In this document: positions 34,647 through 45,194 of the stretch, piece by piece
Layout of the letters: every line of letters starts with the position of its first letter
Numbering within the stretch: the stretch's first letter is position 1
Source: Pseudocercospora fijiensis CIRAD86
Lineage: Eukaryota; Ascomycota; Dothideomycetes; Mycosphaerellales; Mycosphaerellaceae
NCBI RefSeq assembly: GCF_000340215.1
Contig: NW_006921533.1
Location: forward strand, 5,406,371 to 5,470,370
Length of the DNA stretch: 64,000 nt
Direction: 5' to 3'
The notes under the pieces: model-generated
Told to the model about the DNA's origin: nothing
Database searches by the model: none
The model's input: the letters and a program-made list of their open reading frames with translations, nothing else
Made by a program: the position numbers and the translations under genes

Positions 34647-34970
34647 TCAGCGAAGCCTCTCCCATCCATCCAGTGTCTCTCCAGTGATATCGTCTATCCT
34701 CACGCGCGGCCGCTCGTCCTTCTCCTTCTTCTTCGCCCACTTCTTAAATTTGCTCAGAGTGGACTTCAGTGCCGTGACGAGTGTCGGGTAGTGGAGGCGT
34801 TTCTTGCCTTGAGTGGTGGTGGTGGTGGTCGTTGCTAGAAGAGTCTCGGCAGAGTCAACAGCTGCTAGAGAGAGCCGGTCTGGTGATGATAGTGTCGGCG
34901 TGGCGGGAGTGTTTGTGGCGGCGGAACTAGAAGAAGCCAGAGGGCTGTAGTATGGTGTATTGCTGTCCAT
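34647..34970 (-). CDS. Small hypothetical protein
   Basis: From ATG 34970 this gives 107 residues. The N-terminal half is Ser/Thr/Ala-rich (LASSSSAATNTPATPTLSS, a run of seven Thr). The C-terminal half is basic and helical (LKSTLSKFKKWAKKKEKDE) and ends in a tryptophan-containing tail. Small proteins of this build are common in ascomycetes and uncharacterised. The even codon usage and clean stop favour a real gene, but there is no homology evidence. Confidence 0.5.
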   Translation of the reverse strand: MDSNTPYYSPLASSSSAATNTPATPTLSSPDRLSLAAVDSAETLLATTTTTTTQGKKRLHYPTLVTALKSTLSKFKKWAKKKEKDERPRVRIDDITGETLDGWERLR

Positions 34971-35449
34971 TGTCAAGATGTTGTAGTGGTGCTTTGTACG
35001 GTGTCTTTAGCCGTGGCGGTGGACGTGCTGGCGGAGTGGATGGTTACGGCTGGTAGTTCGAAGTCCCTTTTGCTTGAAGAGCTACCGGAAGTCGACAATG
35101 GCATCACTTCGAAGGCCGCCTGGCTCACCGTGTCCTTTCCTCCGCTCCATTCATCAAAATATTGTCTTCGCCGGTGGCCACAGTCTCTTGCTCGATCAGC
35201 TCAAAGGCCGTGCGCAATCTCTCGCCCAGCATCCTAAACGGCCGGGCGGTTGCAGTTTTGACAGGCAATGAAACATCTTAGTGTCACTTGCCACAGGCAG
35301 CGTGATTGGCACTGATTACACCGTCAGAAGCAAGTGCTTGGTATTCCATTCCCTTCGCACACATACTAGCGTGCTCTAACATCAAGAGCCTTTCATGAAC
35401 AGCAGCAAATGCTCCTTCCGTGCAATTACATGTACTGCCATCGCATTCG
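34971..35449. other. Intergenic DNA, no gene recognised
   Basis: It probably contains the promoter of the small minus-strand gene. Nothing else is recognised. Confidence 0.4.
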
Positions 35450-35890
35450 AAAGCATAACCGCCTCGTGATCCATCGTAATAGCTACCTCAGCCTAGTCTC
35501 GCTTCGGTGAGCACAGCGATCACTTCGTAGCGGAGCGGCTTCGAGCTAGCATAACTTAGAGCAGCGAAACCGTCACTACCTCACAAAATGTCTGGGCCGC
35601 GAAAGCATTAACGCCTCGTGATCCATCGTGATAGCCACCTCAGCCTGGTCTCGCTTCGGTGAGCGCAGCCATCGCTCCATGGCGGAGCGGCTTCGAGCCG
35701 ACGTGACTTATAGCAGGGAAAGCGTCACTACCTCACAAAATGTGTGGACTACGAAAGCATTACAGCCTCGCAATCCACCGTGACAGTCAGCTCAGCCTGG
35801 TCTCGCTTCAATGAGCGCAGCCATCGCTTCGTGGCAGAGAGGCTTCGAGCTGACGAGACTTGTAGCAGCGACACCATCACTACCTCACAT
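35450..35890 (+). repeat. 152-bp tandem repeat, three copies
   Basis: GCCTCGTGATCCATCG and its variants recur at 35461, 35613 and 35765, exactly 152 bp apart. Each unit also contains CAGCCTGGTCTCGCTTC and CACTACCTCACA. Copies differ by roughly 10-15 percent by eye. Not coding. Confidence 0.92.
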
Positions 35891-36560
35891 CCAATCCTCG
35901 AATAGCCTTCCGAGGCCTTACTTCGACATAGCTCGAGGACTTGCTCGACCTAGACGCACCGATATGAGCATGGCAATGAAGCTCTGAAGTGAGGCAATTA
36001 TGCTTCACATCGCTCATCACTCCGAATTGCCTTGCCTGCTCGCTCCAAACTGCACTCAAGCCCAGCAACGACGGAGCGAGAACGAAAGAGCTTGCACCTG
36101 CACCTGCCGATCTTCGCAGACACAATGCACTGCACGTGCACGGAACAGCCAATGGGAGGCGTCTGCGTAATACGGAACGCGGCTGCCCAAAGCTTCGCGC
36201 TTCGAGATGAAGTGCTGCTGCTCCAGCCTCAGAAGCGGTACCTCCACCACCACGCCGCTTCCAAACAGCCCAATTGGTGGTGGAGGTTCGTACGAGCCTG
36301 CGCTACGACCTCATACCAATGAAGCTGTACATTTGCACCGGCATTGTACAATGCCATCGCGTCAGCCTTGCGGCTTGGCGTGATGGGCAGCCGCGAGGAA
36401 AGAGCGCCTTGCCAGATCCGTGAAAGTGGACCCACTGGACCTTCCCAAAGTCCAGCATCTGTGCGTCCATGGCGCGATCCCGGTCACGGCCTGTGCTGAC
36501 TGTTCGCGCGAGTATAAGAACTTTTTCGGCCCCCAAACTTTTCCTCTCTTCTTCTTCGAC

Positions 36561-36805
36561 CTCCAGCAGCATCAGACAGAGCCATTCCTTCACGCGCATC
36601 CTCCTTTGAGACATCATCGACCTCCACCATCATCAGACAGAGCCATTCCTTCACGCGCATCCTCCTTTGAGACATCATCGACCTCCACCAGCATCATACA
36701 GAGCCAGTCCTTCAGGCGCATCCTCCTTCAAGACATCATCGACCTCCACCAGCATCAGACAGAGCCATTCCTTCAGGCGCATCCTCCTTCAAGACATCTT
36801 CTTCC
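36561..36805 (+). repeat. 61-bp tandem repeat, four copies
   Basis: The block CTCCACCAGCATCAGACAGA...TTCCTTCACGCGCATCCTCC recurs at 61-bp spacing (anchors 36601, 36662, 36723, 36784). It ends about 50 bp before the ATG of the RRM gene, so it is probably transcribed as 5' UTR. A period of 61 is not a multiple of three. Confidence 0.92.
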
Positions 36806-36853
36806 ATCCATACCATCCTCCTCTGCATCAGCACCAGCTCGACAACATCCACA

Positions 36854-37892
36854 ATGGTCGCGCCATCGTACGTCAACTTGCCACCGCTGCACGAGACCGG
36901 AGACCCATTCGACGAGAGCATGTCATATTCGCTTGCAACTGGCTCATTTCCCTTCAAACTAAAGTGCAACCAAGCACTCCTCAACCACTTGGCCAAGCCG
37001 CGTGCGCCCTTTCCATACCGCGCCTCCAAAGAAGTCGACTCCGGTATCGTCGCCCATGAGACGCCAGACAATGCTCCAGTCCCGTCTCCGCCATCGAGCC
37101 CAGCATCCGTCGCCTCGGCTCCAGCCTCTCTTGGCGTCGACATCTCCAGCAGCGAGATCGACATCACCACCGCCGGCTCGCGAGGCGAGCAAGACGGAGA
37201 GGAAACTCACGTCGCCGCTCCAAAAATCCATCGCTTCGGCGCCTTCCTCGTCGAGCTCAACCCCGCCAAGCTTCCATATCTCAGGGAGCTGTTCAAGTGG
37301 TCCCAGGGCGGCCTGCCGGCCGAGGCCTGCTTGTTCGTCGGCAAGTAAGTGCTGCTGTCGTCCTCACGTACTGCCTTTGACTCGGGCTAACATGTGCTTC
37401 CAGCCTACCAGCCTCCTTCACCAACTACGCCATGACAGTGCAGTTGCACGAGATGTTCTCGCATTACGGCACGTGCTACGTGAGGGTGGGACGTCGTCAC
37501 AATTCACCACAGAAGCCTTACGCCCTCGTGCAGTTCCAAGTAAGTGCGGCTTTGCCCTCGATGCCTTCGTGTGCTAATTTTCGCAGAGCTTCCAAGTCGC
37601 CGAGGCGGCCCGCTCGCACTCTTTCCAGCAACCGCTGTTGCTGGGCGGCCGCGAGCTCCGCGTGCTGCCCAGCACAGCACGACGCAGCATCAGAATCGCT
37701 CCGCGTCCCGGCAGCAGCCACGACGTTCGGCTCGCCATCAACAAGCTGGCGCAGTTCGTGCCGGTGGCGTCGGCTTGGTGGGTGGGCGGCGGTCCGGTGG
37801 TGGAGGTGAGATTCCACCACCATGGTGACTATGTCTGGGGCTGGTACTTGGTGAACAACGGCTACCTGGGCGGCAATTATATCATGTTCTGA
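36854..37892 (+). CDS. RNA-recognition-motif protein (three exons)
   Basis: Exons are 36854-37344, 37404-37539 and 37587-37892, giving 310 residues. Introns of 59 and 47 bp have GTAAGTG donors and GCTAAC/GCTAAT branch sites. A single RRM spans about 158-230. RNP2 is CLFVGNLP at 159-166, split by intron 1 inside the Asn codon. RNP1 reads KPYALVQF at 201-208, with Tyr where Gly-Phe/Tyr is usual. A Ser/Pro/Ala-rich linker (residues 78-105) precedes it. The C-terminus (VWGWYLVNNGYLGGNYIMF) is aromatic. The protein should bind single-stranded RNA; its target and process are unknown. Distinct tandem repeats lie on both sides of the gene. Confidence 0.82.
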
Positions 37893-38290
37893 GGTGCTTA
37901 CCACCTCACCTGCTTGTCTGCTTCCGCGAGATACCCACGAGCAAGGCGTTGGGTGCGCCTTCGGGCAGAAATGTACTGTTAATAGGCGAGAATGAGACCC
38001 ATTCTCGCTGCTCTTGTCCCTTCTCCTCCTTCTCGCTGATTCGTTGGATGGTGTTGGCGTCGTTCCTAGGACCATCAACCACAAAGTGTACGGCTGAGCT
38101 GATCTGGCGTGAGGGTACCCATGCTCTTCACCATCCATGCCTTCGCCTCCGCAACTATATCCTATACTGCGCTCTTCACATCGTTTATAGAGCCAGCAAT
38201 GCAGAGAAGCATAGCAGGGATAATCCCGAGTAAGGACGCTCCCCTTCTCACAATCCTCCTCCTTCTTCTCACCTTTCTGCTGTCACCGTT

Positions 38291-38923
38291 CGCAACGCCT
38301 ATACGCTTCGTGGCGAGGGTCACACGTCGGCCCTCTGCACCAACGAGGCGCCGTCGGACACGAAGGCCACGAATGCGTCGCGCACTGAGCAATACGCTTA
38401 GCTCACAGGTGGCGGCCGCTACTAGAACGGCACGTATGCCGCCAACAAGGGCAAAGGCGTACCGCTTCTCGTCCTCGACCGTCACTGCCTAGTGGACTTT
38501 AGCTTAGTATGCTGGCCGACTTGGATCGACCTAGCATACGCTTCGGCTATATTCGTCGCCTATATCTAGACGCTTAGAGATGGCGCTATTCCTAATGGAT
38601 TGCAGGCCGCGCCGACGCTGCAATACTACGATCTGCCAAAGAAGGTCGCCGCTGACCCTGTCTTTGACCCTTTGGGCGTCTAGGAGCGCATTATCCAGGG
38701 CAACACGATTTTCAAATAAGACGAGATGGTGACGGATGAAAACCATCAGTGGTACAACCTCGATCATACCTGGGATCCTATGGGTGCCTTCTTGGTGCCA
38801 TCTCCTGACTACTCCCCAGACGAGTCCGACCTCGCTAACGCGCACCTCTTCGGCAAGATCATTCCTCCCGAGCTTGCAGCTCGGGCCAACCCGCAGCCTC
38901 CGGCCGTTGCCCCTTGGGCTTAG
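38291..38923 (+). pseudogene. Unknown ORF broken only by TAG/TAA, inside the minisatellite
   Basis: One plus-strand frame of about 205 codons runs from about 38,291 to 38,923 with six or so internal stops, all TAG or TAA (for example at the end of CLVDFSL...AYI, after DPLGV, and after NTIFK). Between them the sequence is protein-like: WPTWIDLAYAS, LQYYDLPKKVAADPVFD, NHQWYNLDHTWDPMGAF, HLFGKIIPPELAARA. Stops at glutamine-type positions fit RIP. I do not recognise a family. It could be a transposon-borne or captured gene. Confidence 0.5.
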
Positions 38924-39635
38924 GTGCTGGCGGCACCCACAGAGTAGGCGGCTTCACAGGCAAGGCGAGCTTGTCCTCGGGGGCTGCTGCGTACTTGGAT
39001 TTGCGTCGTGATGGACCTAGAGTCGGTGGCTGCGGTGCTGGTGCCTGCGCTGGCAGGGCGCGACTGTCCTACAGAGGCTGGCCGGGCACGTCCATTGCTG
39101 CGGTGCTGACATGCGTAGTCTTGGCTTTCACCGCCGTAGCGAGCTAGTCCGGAATGCACAGATATGGGTCGCCTTACTGCTAGGGTGTGAGCATGCTATA
39201 TCGGCCGGCAATGCCCTTAGGTCCTAGGCCTCGGCAGAGGGAGATGGGGTTGTCGTCCTCCGTGTTATAATCGAACTGGAGGTCCTTCAAGCGCAGCGTC
39301 ACGTTCTTCTTGTAGCCTGGTCTTAGCGTCCAGTCACGGTCTTCGCGTGGCATGCGTCCTATTTGCAACTGCAGGTAGGCTATACGAAGGAAGTGGTTCA
39401 GCGCTGCGTCTGCAATGCCGGCGTCCGCCTTGCGATCGAAAGCTGCCTTCATGAAGACGTGATCCGGTATTGCCACCGTGCCACGATATCGATTTCTGTC
39501 GCCCACTCCACCTGGTCCTCCTTGAAGGTCAATTGACCGGCCGAGACAGCCTTCAACCACTTGCCGTACAGCGGGTGCGCTGGATTTTGGCATACACTGT
39601 GCTGTCGACGTCGTTCCTAGGTGCAGTAATCCCAA
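38859..39635 (-). pseudogene. Second unknown ORF, convergent with the first, broken only by TAG/TAA
   Basis: A minus-strand frame stays open for 151 codons (39635-39180) and then continues, with only four TAG/TAA stops, to TGA at 38859. The upper part reads as a folded protein (VAIPDHVFMKAAFDRKAD, ALNHFLRIAYLQLQIGRMP, LRLKDLQFDYNTEDD). The lower part is Pro-rich (LPAQAPAPQPPTLGPSRRK). Its 3' end overlaps the 3' end of the plus-strand relic by 65 bp. The family is unknown. The stop pattern is again RIP-like. Confidence 0.5.
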
Positions 39636-41600
39636 GGTATACGGCTGAGCGGATCTTGCGTGAGCGTACTTATGCTCTTCACTATCGATGGCTTTGCCTC
39701 CGCACCTATATGCCGAGCTGTGCTCTTCATATCGTGTTCAGAGCCAACAATATGGAGAAGCCCAGCAGAGATAATGCTCCCCAGCTTACAATCTTTCCTC
39801 TTCTTCTCACCTTTCCGCTGGCCGGTATGCTCTATGCTGTCGACGTCGTTCCTTGGTGCTGTATTCCGGACATGTATGGCCGAGCTGATCTTACGCAAGG
39901 ACACTTATGCCCTTTACTATCCATGGCTTTACTTCCGCAGCGCTGTGTCTGGCTATGCTAACCAAATTGTTTATAGGGGCTGCAATTCAAATGACATCGC
40001 GGAGTCGACCGCTAGTGAGGATACTTCTACCGCTCACAAGATGAACTCCCGCTCCCGGACTGGAAATATTCCGTTCTGCTGAGGATGTTTTGAAATATAG
40101 CAACGCAGGCAAGAAAGGCAGAGCTGATCTTGCGTGAAGTCATTCCTGCCGCTGAAGAGATGAACTCCCGCTCCCGGACTGGAAATATTCTATTCTGCTG
40201 AAGGTGTTTTGCGATCTAGCAACGCAGGCAAGGATGGCAGAGCCGACCTTGGATGAAGTCATTCCTGCCGCTCACAAGATGAACTCCCACTCCTGGACTA
40301 GAAACATCCCATGCTGCTGAGGATGTTTTGCAATATAGCAACGCAGGCAAGGATGGCAGAGCTGATCTTGGATGAAGTCATTTCTGCCGCTCACAAGATG
40401 GTTTCCGCTTCGAGATCTGGTATTATACCATGATGTTGAGGTCGTTATGCGATACAGCCATACAAGTCAGCGTAGCAGAGCTGATCTCGAGTGAGCTCGT
40501 TTGGACCGCTCACCACCAAGTGGTCTGCCTCCGTTTCCAGGGACTAATGGACGCATTCGAGATTATTTTGCGACGTAGGAAAACAGATCGGCATAACGGA
40601 GCCGATCATGAGCCAGGTAGCTCATACGGCTCATCGTCGATCGGTTTGTCTCCGTACATAAGGGCTGAAGTACTCATTTGAGGTCGGTTCTCGATGAAGC
40701 AATCCAGGTACCGGCGGCCGAGGTTCTTCGGTGTGGAAGAATTCTTCATGCTCGCCGGCCACGCCTCTGCTTCTTTCCGCATGGGCTGCTCGGCTATGCT
40801 GTGGACGTCGATTTTCGAGACAGCAATGCAAGGACGCACAGCGGAATCGAGCTTCAGCGATAGTCCTCCAGCTGCTCAACAGCCATAGCTCTGCTTCTAC
40901 ACCTTTGCAAGCCTTATGGTATCGATGTCGCTTTTCGATGCAGCAATGCGAGGACGTATATCGGAGTTCAGCTCAAGCGAGTGTACCAGGCACTCACTGT
41001 CCACAACTCTGCTTCTGCACCTCTACAAGGTACCACGCCGCTGATTTCGGTTCTGAGTGCTGCAGTCTTGACCCGACTGGCTGAGCTGGAACCGGATAAG
41101 GGTAGACGCACTCTCTTGCCTCCGAAGGCCTTGCTTCTGCATGTACATATGGTGCACGACGGTAGCGTCTCCTTCAGGTGCCTATACGCTTCTGTCCGGG
41201 CCGAGCGATATCCAGGTCAGAGCACTCCAGGTCTCCGGCTCTAAAGGCTTTACCTCTGCGTTTCTATACCGTGCAATGGCAGAGGCATCTACTCGAGATA
41301 GCGGTGCATTTTTTGGCCAAGTTGAGTTGGTACGATAGAGGATGTGAAAATCTTCGTCTCCAATGGCACTTGAACAACATGGGCCCTGGCGACCTCATGC
41401 ATCCAAGATTTACTGCCTCTCTCCCAAGAGCAGCCGAGCAGCGCTGGCAGCTTATTGCAATACTGCTATTCAGATACCGAAAGTCGAGCCCTGTCCAGAT
41501 GGAAGCAATCCTGTCCTCGGTGTAAATGGCTTCGCTTCTGACATATGCGCCACACAGTGCCAGCGGTAGAGTATTCCGACAATTCAGAACAGCTCCATGT

Positions 41601-42855
41601 CGCTGAGCCAAGTCCAAGCCGAAGCCGGCTCGCCGACATCTTTGTCTAACTCGCTTCCGTGCCTGCAGGTATGGAAAGGCTGTTGTGCCCCCATCAAAGT
41701 ATTGCCGCCATGCTCCTGGGTAGTATGGGGAGCCTATCGCTGCACACTGCTCTGAACAAATCAGATGGGCTGAAATGGCATAGATTGCGAGATCAGTTCC
41801 GGGTTTCGCGTGCCCTGATATGAATCACCGCCCCAGCTGAGTGCGTGACAATGGACGACGAGAAGGCAGGAGAGAGATGATAGTCTGGACCCATGAAGGC
41901 AGAAGTCTCTGACCCAGCTATGCGCCATATCACATGGATGTCAACTGTGCGATTCGGCATTGGTGAAGCTGCACTGTACTGTCGATCGATCGTTCGGTCG
42001 TTCGTTGCACAGAATCGTGGGCATAATCGTTCGCTGCGACGTTGGAATGGAGGCTGGCGACAAGTCTCTGCTAACAGTGGGAGTGGGCGAGGGCGATAGG
42101 TGATGCAGTGCAGTGCTACAGGGCGGTTCAAGGGTGGCGAGCGGCTGGTTGCAGGTCCCGACGGTTCGCTCTCAGCTGATCGAAGTTCTTCGTCGGTCAG
42201 TAGCCGCGTCGAATGTCTCCTACCTGGTACAAGCGAGGCGTGGGAGGTTGCTGGCCAGGATGCTTGACTGTCAGCATTCTGTACCTAATCAGCGACAGTT
42301 GGAAGATGCTCGAGGTGGGACAGTCAAGACAGTCCTTGATGTGATGCCGAAGCGGGAGTCGAAGTCGAGCTGGAAGGGAACCCGGAAAGCAGGGGACAAA
42401 CGGAGCTGGGTCCGTCAGCGACGGCAGGGGCAATAGTTCTGCACTGCACGGCCATGCATTTCTTCCACCCGCTCAATACATGTACTGTGAACATGACGGG
42501 CTCTACGGACTCAACAGACCGACTGTGCAAACTGATCTGGATGCAACTAGCTACAGTGGGCGACAGACGCCAGCAATGGCAGTGACCATAGTGGTGGCCA
42601 CGATGTCTCGGCCTGGTTTGTCCACACATGTATACCTTACTGCTTCAGTCAACAGATCAGAATGCATGGCATCGACCGCATCCAAGCCGCTCGAAGGCGA
42701 GGCCTTTATGCAAAGCCCTTGTAAAGCCCACTACTTCGGATCCGGCAGCAGACTCGACCATGGCCCAACAAAGAGCCGACAGGAATGCACATTCCTGCTC
42801 GAACAACTCCTCCTACGTCGCCATTCTTGCAACATAGCAGTGCATTCATTCCACC
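41601..42855. other. Intergenic DNA, no gene recognised
   Basis: Short frames on both strands with no domain. It includes the promoter of the hypothetical gene at 42856. Confidence 0.4.
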
Positions 42856-43626
42856 ATGCCACCGAAAGACCTCCCACGCCGTTCAAGTCGAAGATCAGCA
42901 ACAGACCAGAATGCCTCACCGGCCGGCATCACCAAACGTTCAAGCGCACCAAGCCCATCACCTAAGGCGCGAGCAAAACAGATCATCTCGCTGGTCGAGC
43001 GCCGTCTCGTGAATCCAAAAGATGGTCCGGCCGACCGACGCCTGATGCAGCACGCTGAAACCCTGCTTCGCATGGTTCCTGCCAAAGGCGATACGGGAGA
43101 GCACTACTGGCAGAAGCAAATCCTGACTCGGATCCGCGCTGCACTCACGGGCGAGCCTATTACGATCGAGGGATGGATCAAACACATCTGTTGCGGGATT
43201 CTGTCAGATACCGGTGGGGAGTCTCTGCCACGACTCTTGGATTGTGATGCCGACGAGGTGGCGAAATTCATCCTCGATTCCGTGGTCAAGCCTTACGCGT
43301 TGAAATGGCATCTGTTCGATAAGGTCTCGGTCGCTGCTGCTTGTGTAGTGACGGCTGATCAGCTGCTTGGAGGGGGCTCGACAACGGAGTTCGTGGCATG
43401 GATTATTGCAGGATTTGATCGAATCGAGGAAATGGATCAACAGAAGGCGTATAATGAGAGATGCGGACGAGCTCAGAGAATCGTCGGTGATATTCATCGC
43501 TCTAAGACGATGGTAGATTCGGCTATGCAAGCAAAGGGTGGCTGGACAGAAGTCTTTCTCCAAGCTATTGAAGAGCGGGTTGTTGGCCCGAGATCAAGCA
43601 TACATGCTGCATGTCTCTATCCCTGA
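42856..43626 (+). CDS. Hypothetical protein, 256 residues
   Basis: The ATG at 42856 lies in a CCACC context. The first 35 residues are basic and Ser/Pro-rich (MPPKDLPRRSSRRSATDQNA). The rest is mostly helical with even hydrophobic spacing (LVERRLVNPKDG, HAETLLRMV, YWQKQILTRIRAAL, WIKHICCGIL, VSVAAACVVTADQLLGGG). No catalytic motif, signal peptide or membrane helix is visible. The MPPK...RRSSRRS start suggests a nuclear protein. I do not recognise the family. An intron near the 3' end cannot be excluded. Confidence 0.6.
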   Translation: MPPKDLPRRSSRRSATDQNASPAGITKRSSAPSPSPKARAKQIISLVERRLVNPKDGPADRRLMQHAETLLRMVPAKGDTGEHYWQKQILTRIRAALTGEPITIEGWIKHICCGILSDTGGESLPRLLDCDADEVAKFILDSVVKPYALKWHLFDKVSVAAACVVTADQLLGGGSTTEFVAWIIAGFDRIEEMDQQKAYNERCGRAQRIVGDIHRSKTMVDSAMQAKGGWTEVFLQAIEERVVGPRSSIHAACLYP

Positions 43627-43994
43627 TTTGAAGATGCAACAAAGCCGAATGTTTTCTCAGTGGAGGCCAGCGTCGAGGAGATGTTCTAAAAAGAGTGAGA
43701 AGATTGACACTAGAATCCTGAAAAAAATTTGACTTACTGTCTCTTGCATGACCAATAGAATCCTCTTCATATTGAACGGCATGCCTGTCCACTTGCTTGT
43801 GGCAGAGCTCTTCACAACCCTGGCTCGTCAGCCTCGACGCCACCGATATATGGTTCTTACCCCATGTGGGATCCTTGGCTGAGCCAGGTACATACCAGCG
43901 GCAGTTGCATTCAGCCTTGCGTCTGGCATAAAATGACATTATATTGCCACTCTTCCATACCTTTCCCACTGATTACTGGCAACTGCACCAAATC

Positions 43995-44717
43995 ATGTCC
44001 AACATCTCCGAAGTCCAAACAGAACTCACCTCCCTTCGCACCTTAGTGCAAAGTCTTTCCCACCGCGTAACGGAGCTGGAAGACATAAATGCAATCCGCA
44101 AACTCCACTTCGCATACGGCTACTACATCGACACATGCTCATACGCCGAAGTAGTCCAGCTCTTCGCCCAAAATGGCGAAGTGATCTTCCTCTCAGGAAT
44201 CTACCGCGGCCACGCCTCAATCTCTCGACTCTACGAAACCTGGTTCCAAACCCTCTTCACCGAAGGAAAACCCGGACCGGTGAACGGCTTCATCCTCGAC
44301 CATCTGGAGATGCAAGACATAATAACCATATCCCCAGACGGACGCACAGCTCAAGGACGCTTTCGAGCCTTGCTCGCGGGCGGGAATCATACCAGTCGAG
44401 CGTACAGGCCCGAAGGTCTTCCGTTGCAATTCTGGGAAGCTGGAGTGTATGAGAACACGTATGTGAAGGGGGAAGATGGGGTGTGGAGGATTCAGAGATT
44501 GGATTATGTTGTGCAGTGGCAGGCTGATTATGAGAAGGGTTGGGCGCATTGTGAAGCTCATTTGAAGCCTTTTGAGAAGTGTTTTCCTGAGGAACCGCTT
44601 GGGCCGGATGAGCTGCTGCCTGAAGCAAGAGGTACCTGGCCGGAGAGGAATGATGTCAAGAGACATTATGCTCATCCGGTGCTTGCTGCGGCGGGCGAGT
44701 TGAAAGGAAGTGGATAA
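43995..44717 (+). CDS. SnoaL-like (NTF2-fold) protein
   Basis: From ATG 43995 it gives 240 residues. A short coiled-coil opens it (VQTELTSLRTLVQSLSHRVT). The SnoaL_4 pattern follows: INAIRKLHFAYGYYIDTCSY at about 33-52, then VVQLFAQNGEVIF, GHASISRLYETWF, GFILDHLEMQDIITISPDGR and VWRIQRLDYVVQWQADY. The NTF2-like cone forms a hydrophobic pocket. Family members include dehydratases, cyclases and isomerases such as scytalone dehydratase and SnoaL, as well as proteins of unknown function. The start at MSNISEV was chosen because upstream in-frame codons contain no ATG. Its substrate is unknown, and no metabolic neighbour indicates one. Confidence 0.8.
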   Translation: MSNISEVQTELTSLRTLVQSLSHRVTELEDINAIRKLHFAYGYYIDTCSYAEVVQLFAQNGEVIFLSGIYRGHASISRLYETWFQTLFTEGKPGPVNGFILDHLEMQDIITISPDGRTAQGRFRALLAGGNHTSRAYRPEGLPLQFWEAGVYENTYVKGEDGVWRIQRLDYVVQWQADYEKGWAHCEAHLKPFEKCFPEEPLGPDELLPEARGTWPERNDVKRHYAHPVLAAAGELKGSG

Positions 44718-45194
44718 AGCGGAAGTCATTACCAGATCCTGTAAAGCCAGCATGATCAAGGCTGTAGGAGAGGGCGATGGCTTTCGAGAGTGATGAAAGT
44801 CCAATGTATTGCTTCTGTTCATGGCCACATGCTCCCAGATAATGTTTGCATCCCAAAGCAACGCTCTCATCTTCTCTCTCTGCACATTCGGTGGGTCTAA
44901 AGCCAGAGCAACGAATGTACAAATTTTCTCGCCCCTTGATTCTAAATGCAAGCAAATAGTCCGTTCAGGCAAAAGTCCCGATGACTCCTGCGACGACAAC
45001 GCGAAAATGCCATCCCCGGTGCCCATTCATTGCCTGATCTACAGGATAGCCATTAAGCTTAAGGCGACCCTTCATGTGGACCAAGATTCCAGTGTTTAAC
45101 ACTGCTCTTCGGTGCCAGATTTGCGGGATCATGGCATTAACGTCGATCTCCCTTGCACAAATGAAAATTGCTGTCCTTGACACGATGCATCTTC

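Larger units (their letters stand above)
38040..41600 (+). repeat. Degenerate ~119-bp minisatellite array
   Basis: Four adjacent units are 119 bp apart to the base (ATGAACTCCC at 40041, 40160 and 40279, and the matching ATGG at 40398). More diverged units follow at about 120-bp spacing to at least 41,560, recognisable by CAGCAATGCAAGGACG, GGCAGAGCTGATCTTG and TTTGCCTCCGCACC-like blocks. Diverged copies also lie at 38,040-38,290 and 39,600-40,028. The segment 38,290-39,600 is not part of the array. No long frame is shared between units. Confidence 0.85.

Noticed and set aside
36420..36853. 180-codon plus-strand frame over the 61-bp repeats
   Set aside because: The repeat period is not a multiple of three, so successive units are read in different frames. 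The gene downstream has its own ATG and spliced RRM.
40029..40510. Possible CRISPR-like array (regular 119-bp repeats)
   Set aside because: Units are contiguous, with no unique spacers, and the host is a fungus; it is a minisatellite.
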